Source of the DNA: Nitrososphaeria archaeon
GTDB lineage: Archaea; Thermoproteota; Nitrososphaeria; Geothermarchaeales; JDFR-13
Direction: 5' to 3'
DNA: 7,237 nucleotides
Assembly (NCBI GenBank): GCA_026982095.1
Contig: JALSHT010000001.1
Location: forward strand, 1 to 7,237
The notes under the pieces were generated by a model. That model searched no databases. It saw only the letters and a program-made list of their open reading frames with translations, and was not told the DNA's origin. How positions within the stretch are numbered: position 1 is the first letter of the stretch; the number at the start of each line of letters is the position of its first letter. Of the stretch, positions 4,665 to 7,237 are shown one piece after another. The translations under genes were made by a program, and so were the position numbers.

Positions 4665-5816
4665 ATGACTTTAGTAATCGATAATCATATAGACACTGCA
4701 TACAAAATTCATAGGCTCAGCAGGCATGACATCAAGAGATATCGTAAGAATCTCTCGGAAGCCAAATACCGTATTCTAGTCTCTGGAAGTCGTGGTAAAT
4801 CTGGTCTTGTAGAGGATATATATAGTGTTCTCCATGGAAGGGAGTTGGATGTCCTTGGGAAGGTAACAGGCTCCAAACCAAAGATATTCTATAGAGGGGT
4901 TACATATCATATAGATAGGGGTCCTAATCCAAAGAGGTTCTTCCTTGACCATGAGAATGCTGGGATAATAGCTGATTTTAAATCTGATATTTATTGCTTT
5001 GAGAATCAGACCATTTCAAAATATACAAATGGGTATATACACTTCTTATTCAAACCCCATATAGAGATAATCCCAAATCTTAGGTTGGAACACGCCGAGT
5101 TGGGTGAATCTCTTGAGGAGTTGGCCCATACCTTTGGATCGACATTAAAGAACGTGGATTATGCGATTTATGCCGAGCCGATTATTGATAATAGGGATAA
5201 GGTTATCCCTATATTAAGGGATTATGCTTCGAAGTATGGTGTTGAACTCAGGATCATAGATATTCCCTATTCAGAGTCAATGTTGCCTGGTGTTGAGAGA
5301 GTATATATCCTTCAGGAGCTTATGGATATAATGGGGCTTCCTCCACTCACATACTATGAGTATAATGAGGTTATTAATAGGATTGTCTGGGAGATTAAAC
5401 CAAGGGTCTCTACATATGGCTTCTATTATGTTGACCTTAGTAAGGTAAATGATCCAGACACTACCAGTATAGCGCTAGAGTATCTTAAGAAGAATTATGT
5501 TATGGATAGGCCAATATATATCATAGCCTATTTCAGAGGTGACAGAATCGATAGAACAAAGTTTTTCCTTCCCTTCTTTGAAAAGGTTAGGGATGATGAC
5601 TCAATAGAGAGGGTCATCTTAGGTGGGATGTATTACGATAAAGTCATGAAGATTCTTGGTAGTAAGGCTCTGGAGATGAAGAAATTAGATATGGATTCCC
5701 TATTTAGGGATATAGCTAATGAAGATGGGTTCTTGATTCTTGCAGTTAATGGGGTAACCTTGGATATGGATGTCGTTAGAGGGATGTTGTCTCCAATTCC
5801 TCAACAGTCATTATAG
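4665..5816 (+). CDS. pgsB: PgsB/CapB-like ATP-dependent amide ligase (383 aa)
   Basis: This is a Mur-ligase-like enzyme resembling PgsB/CapB, which uses ATP to join glutamates through the gamma-carboxyl. The P-loop SGSRGKS (40-46) has the RGKS form of PgsB, unlike the GTNGKGS of folylpolyglutamate synthases. GKVTGSKPK (65-73) matches the GKTTGT region. E113 and H143 (NLRLEH) correspond to the SEC and N-x3-DH metal and phosphate motifs. VND (261-263) and RGDRIDRT (291-298) match the ND and RADRVDRT motifs. ILAVNG near the end resembles the GVGN segment. The length equals the bacterial enzyme (about 390 aa), but there is no hydrophobic N-terminal anchor. An in-frame GTG at 4650 is possible; the ATG at 4665 is preferred because GGAG lies 6 nt upstream. 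The gene order is C then B, and no pgsA or pgsE gene is in the window. Substrate unproven. Confidence 0.82.
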   Translation: MTLVIDNHIDTAYKIHRLSRHDIKRYRKNLSEAKYRILVSGSRGKSGLVEDIYSVLHGRELDVLGKVTGSKPKIFYRGVTYHIDRGPNPKRFFLDHENAGIIADFKSDIYCFENQTISKYTNGYIHFLFKPHIEIIPNLRLEHAELGESLEELAHTFGSTLKNVDYAIYAEPIIDNRDKVIPILRDYASKYGVELRIIDIPYSESMLPGVERVYILQELMDIMGLPPLTYYEYNEVINRIVWEIKPRVSTYGFYYVDLSKVNDPDTTSIALEYLKKNYVMDRPIYIIAYFRGDRIDRTKFFLPFFEKVRDDDSIERVILGGMYYDKVMKILGSKALEMKKLDMDSLFRDIANEDGFLILAVNGVTLDMDVVRGMLSPIPQQSL

Positions 5817-5821
5817 TTAGA

Positions 5822-6901
5822 TTAAGTATGAACTCTCTTTACAATCCTTGATATCTCCTCAATATCACTTGGGTTGAGAAATGGATGGACTGGAAGGCTT
5901 ATTACCTCCCTCGATAGTATCTCACTGATAGGTAGCCTATGTTTTCCTAACAATTCTTTAACAACATTTAGACTATGGAGTGGTTTTTCATAGTAAATCC
6001 CATATGCTATACCTTCTCTCTTCAATTCGTTAGCTAACTTATCTCTTCTACTTGTTTTTATAGTATAGAGGTTATAAACGTGATATGCATATTCACGTTC
6101 AATGGGAAGTTTTAAATCGAGACCTGATAGATAGTCGTTATAGATCTCGGCATTTCTCCTTCTTTCTGTGTTCCAGTGATGAAGATGTTTCAATGTCTCG
6201 AGAGCTACCACCGCATTTATCTCGTTAAATTTCATGTTGTATCCAAACTCAACAACTTCTCCATTCTCGAATCCATGGTTCTTAAGCCTCCTAACTCTCC
6301 TAGCAATATTGTCGTCATTAGTTGTTATAACGCCTCCCTCTCCATATACACCCATATTCTTAGATGGGTATAGGCTGAAATACCCTACATCTCCTATAGC
6401 CCCTACATACCTATCCTTATACTTGGCTCCATGAGCCTGGGCTGCATCTTCAATTACATATGCTCCATACTCCTTAGCTATCTCTATTATTTCATCCATG
6501 GGAGCTGGATGACCAAACAGGTGTACTGGTATTACTGCTTTGACTTTATAATCCATCTTCTTTTTTAGGTCATCTGGATCCATACACATAGTTTCGTAAT
6601 CTACGTCTATTAGAACTGGTTTTGCCCCTAATAAAACAGGTTGGGAGAGTGTGGCTATAAAGGTGAAATCTGGGACGGCTACCTTATCCCCAGGTCCTAT
6701 ATCGAGGGCCTTTAATATTAATAAGAGTGATGATGTTCCGCTTGAGACTGTTATTGAATGTTTTACACCTATATATCTGGAGAATTTTTCTTCGAATTCT
6801 TGTGTATATTTGCCTTCAACATATTGCTTCGAGTCTATGACCTCTAAGATTTTCTCCTTTATCTTATTATCGATGTATGGCTCCGCGATTCGTATTTTCA
6901 T
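5822..6901 (-). CDS. DegT/DnrJ/EryC1/StrS-family PLP-dependent sugar aminotransferase
   Basis: This cytosolic PLP enzyme transfers an amino group, usually from glutamate, to a keto-sugar nucleotide. Its 359 residues are full length for the family. Seen in order are the N-terminal KYTQEFEEKF segment, SSGTSSL (53-59) for phosphate binding, and GPGDKVAVPDFTF (69-81). Then come EDAAQAHGA (151-159, with D152 and Q155 against the PLP ring) and the Schiff-base lysine K181 in SLYPSKNMGVYGEGG. The C-terminal LPVHPFLN motif is present. The exact sugar (for example perosamine or a 4-amino-4-deoxy sugar) cannot be read from the sequence. The ATG at 6901 begins within the last codons of the taw3 gene, and a TATA box 24 bp upstream suggests leaderless transcription. 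Its 3' end is 5 bp from the PgsB-like gene, convergent. A role in surface glycans would fit but is inferred. Confidence 0.95.
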   Translation of the reverse strand: MKIRIAEPYIDNKIKEKILEVIDSKQYVEGKYTQEFEEKFSRYIGVKHSITVSSGTSSLLLILKALDIGPGDKVAVPDFTFIATLSQPVLLGAKPVLIDVDYETMCMDPDDLKKKMDYKVKAVIPVHLFGHPAPMDEIIEIAKEYGAYVIEDAAQAHGAKYKDRYVGAIGDVGYFSLYPSKNMGVYGEGGVITTNDDNIARRVRRLKNHGFENGEVVEFGYNMKFNEINAVVALETLKHLHHWNTERRRNAEIYNDYLSGLDLKLPIEREYAYHVYNLYTIKTSRRDKLANELKREGIAYGIYYEKPLHSLNVVKELLGKHRLPISEILSREVISLPVHPFLNPSDIEEISRIVKRVHT

Positions 6902-7237
6902 AGGCTTTATATTCCAATAATAAATTTATAAGTTTGTGTTTTGCATTCTCTATATCCCTAAATCTATTTTCTATGTATTTGATTATGGACTTGAGTTCGT
7001 TTCTGGATATTATAAGTCCCTTCTCATGAGTATATACTGGAATGCTATACTTATCTGACAATAGTATTTCAACGGTTATACCTCTTGTACTCATTGAGTA
7101 GAGCGTACTACTTTTATATCCAGCTTGTATGGAGAGTTCCAATAGTTTCTTTGCATCCACCAGGGTTTTTGATGCGACATGTATGATGGTGCCCTCTATG
7201 TTCATCCATAATATCCCATTATCTACCCTCTCCACAA
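6867..7237 (-). CDS. taw3: Wybutosine tRNA modification protein Taw3/TYW3 family, 5' end outside window
   Basis: The last 122 residues or so of a TYW3-family protein are encoded here; the frame runs off the right edge, so the N-terminal part and start are missing. TYW3/Taw3 takes part in wyosine-derivative synthesis on G37 of tRNA-Phe, catalysing an N-methylation of the tricyclic base. The family pattern is visible: a hydrophobic TIIHVASKTLVDAKKLLELS segment (numbering the first complete codon, at 7235, as residue 1, about 16-35) is followed by QAGYKSSTL, then RGITVEIL, IPVY and a C-terminal helix with ENRFRDIENAKHKL. This matches the HVACRTLEDAKKLL...AGFKHSGI pattern of archaeal Taw3. The GTG at 7233-7235 is an internal valine. 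The last 11 codons overlap the start of the aminotransferase gene, in another frame. Confidence 0.88.
   Translation of the reverse strand, partial: VERVDNGILWMNIEGTIIHVASKTLVDAKKLLELSIQAGYKSSTLYSMSTRGITVEILLSDKYSIPVYTHEKGLIISRNELKSIIKYIENRFRDIENAKHKLINLLLEYKAYENTNRGAIHR
6918..6932 (-). promoter_or_regulatory. TATA box inside taw3 for leaderless aminotransferase mRNA
   Basis: On the minus strand the sequence is CTTATAAATTTATTA, an excellent archaeal TATA box. Its centre is about 24-25 bp before the ATG at 6901, which places transcription initiation on or next to the start codon. No strong ribosome-binding site precedes this ATG, which agrees with leaderless initiation. Confidence 0.6.

Noticed and set aside
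4665..5816. Folylpolyglutamate synthase, cyanophycin synthetase or MurC-F ligase
   Set aside because: The P-loop is SGSRGKS rather than GTNGKGS or GTxGKT, and the RGDRIDRT and VND motifs together with the adjacent PgsC-like gene fit PgsB better.
6176..6920. Plus-strand frames opposite the aminotransferase
   Set aside because: They mirror a full-length, strongly conserved enzyme and show no family motifs.
1..7237. CRISPR array, insertion sequence, tRNA or rRNA
   Set aside because: No regularly spaced direct repeats, no transposase, no terminal inverted repeats and no cloverleaf-like sequence were seen.

Overview
The window looks like chromosomal DNA of a hyperthermophilic archaeon of the Thermoproteota (Crenarchaeota), most likely a Desulfurococcales-like lineage. 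The sequence is AT-rich, isoleucine is often ATA and arginine mostly AGA/AGG. Start regions carry archaeal TATA-type boxes, and starts are either preceded by GGTGAT/GGTGGT ribosome-binding sites or appear leaderless. A wybutosine tRNA-modification gene (Taw3/TYW3 family) and small Fe-S proteins fit the same picture. The assignment is an inference from gene content and signals; no rRNA or tRNA is present.

Layout. Positions 1-489 (+) hold the C-terminal part of a major facilitator transporter. Positions 618-1175 (+) hold an unrecognised, cysteine-rich 185-aa protein preceded by a 9-bp inverted repeat. Positions 1218-1697 (+) encode a Bcp/PrxQ-type peroxiredoxin without the usual resolving cysteine. 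Convergent to it, 1585-2799 (-) encodes a 404-aa protein with a probable PD-(D/E)xK nuclease-type core, whose polar tail is antisense to the last 113 bp of the peroxiredoxin gene. From a divergent promoter region, 2890-3249 (+) encodes a MIP18/DUF59 Fe-S assembly protein and 3299-3475 (+) a 58-aa CDGSH [2Fe-2S] protein. A DUF309 protein (3462-4055, -) overlaps the latter tail to tail.

The most notable part is 4143-5816 (+). A six-helix membrane protein resembling PgsC/CapC is followed by a 383-aa ATP-dependent amide ligase resembling PgsB/CapB. In bacteria these two form the core of the poly-gamma-glutamate synthase. Here the order is C then B, the ligase lacks the N-terminal membrane anchor, and no pgsA or pgsE gene is in the window. 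It may be a minimal or divergent archaeal polymer synthase, or a ligase with another substrate.

The pair converges on a DegT/DnrJ/EryC1/StrS aminotransferase (5822-6901, -), a sugar-nucleotide enzyme type common in envelope glycan pathways. Its start overlaps the 3' end of a truncated taw3 gene (6867-7237, -), with a well-placed internal promoter.

Three genes point to redox and Fe-S maintenance (peroxiredoxin, MIP18, CDGSH), and three could concern the cell envelope (PgsC-like, PgsB-like, aminotransferase). Apart from this proximity there is no sign of one large operon, because strand changes separate the units. No CRISPR array, insertion sequence or structured RNA was seen, and no gene-free stretch exceeds 300 bases.
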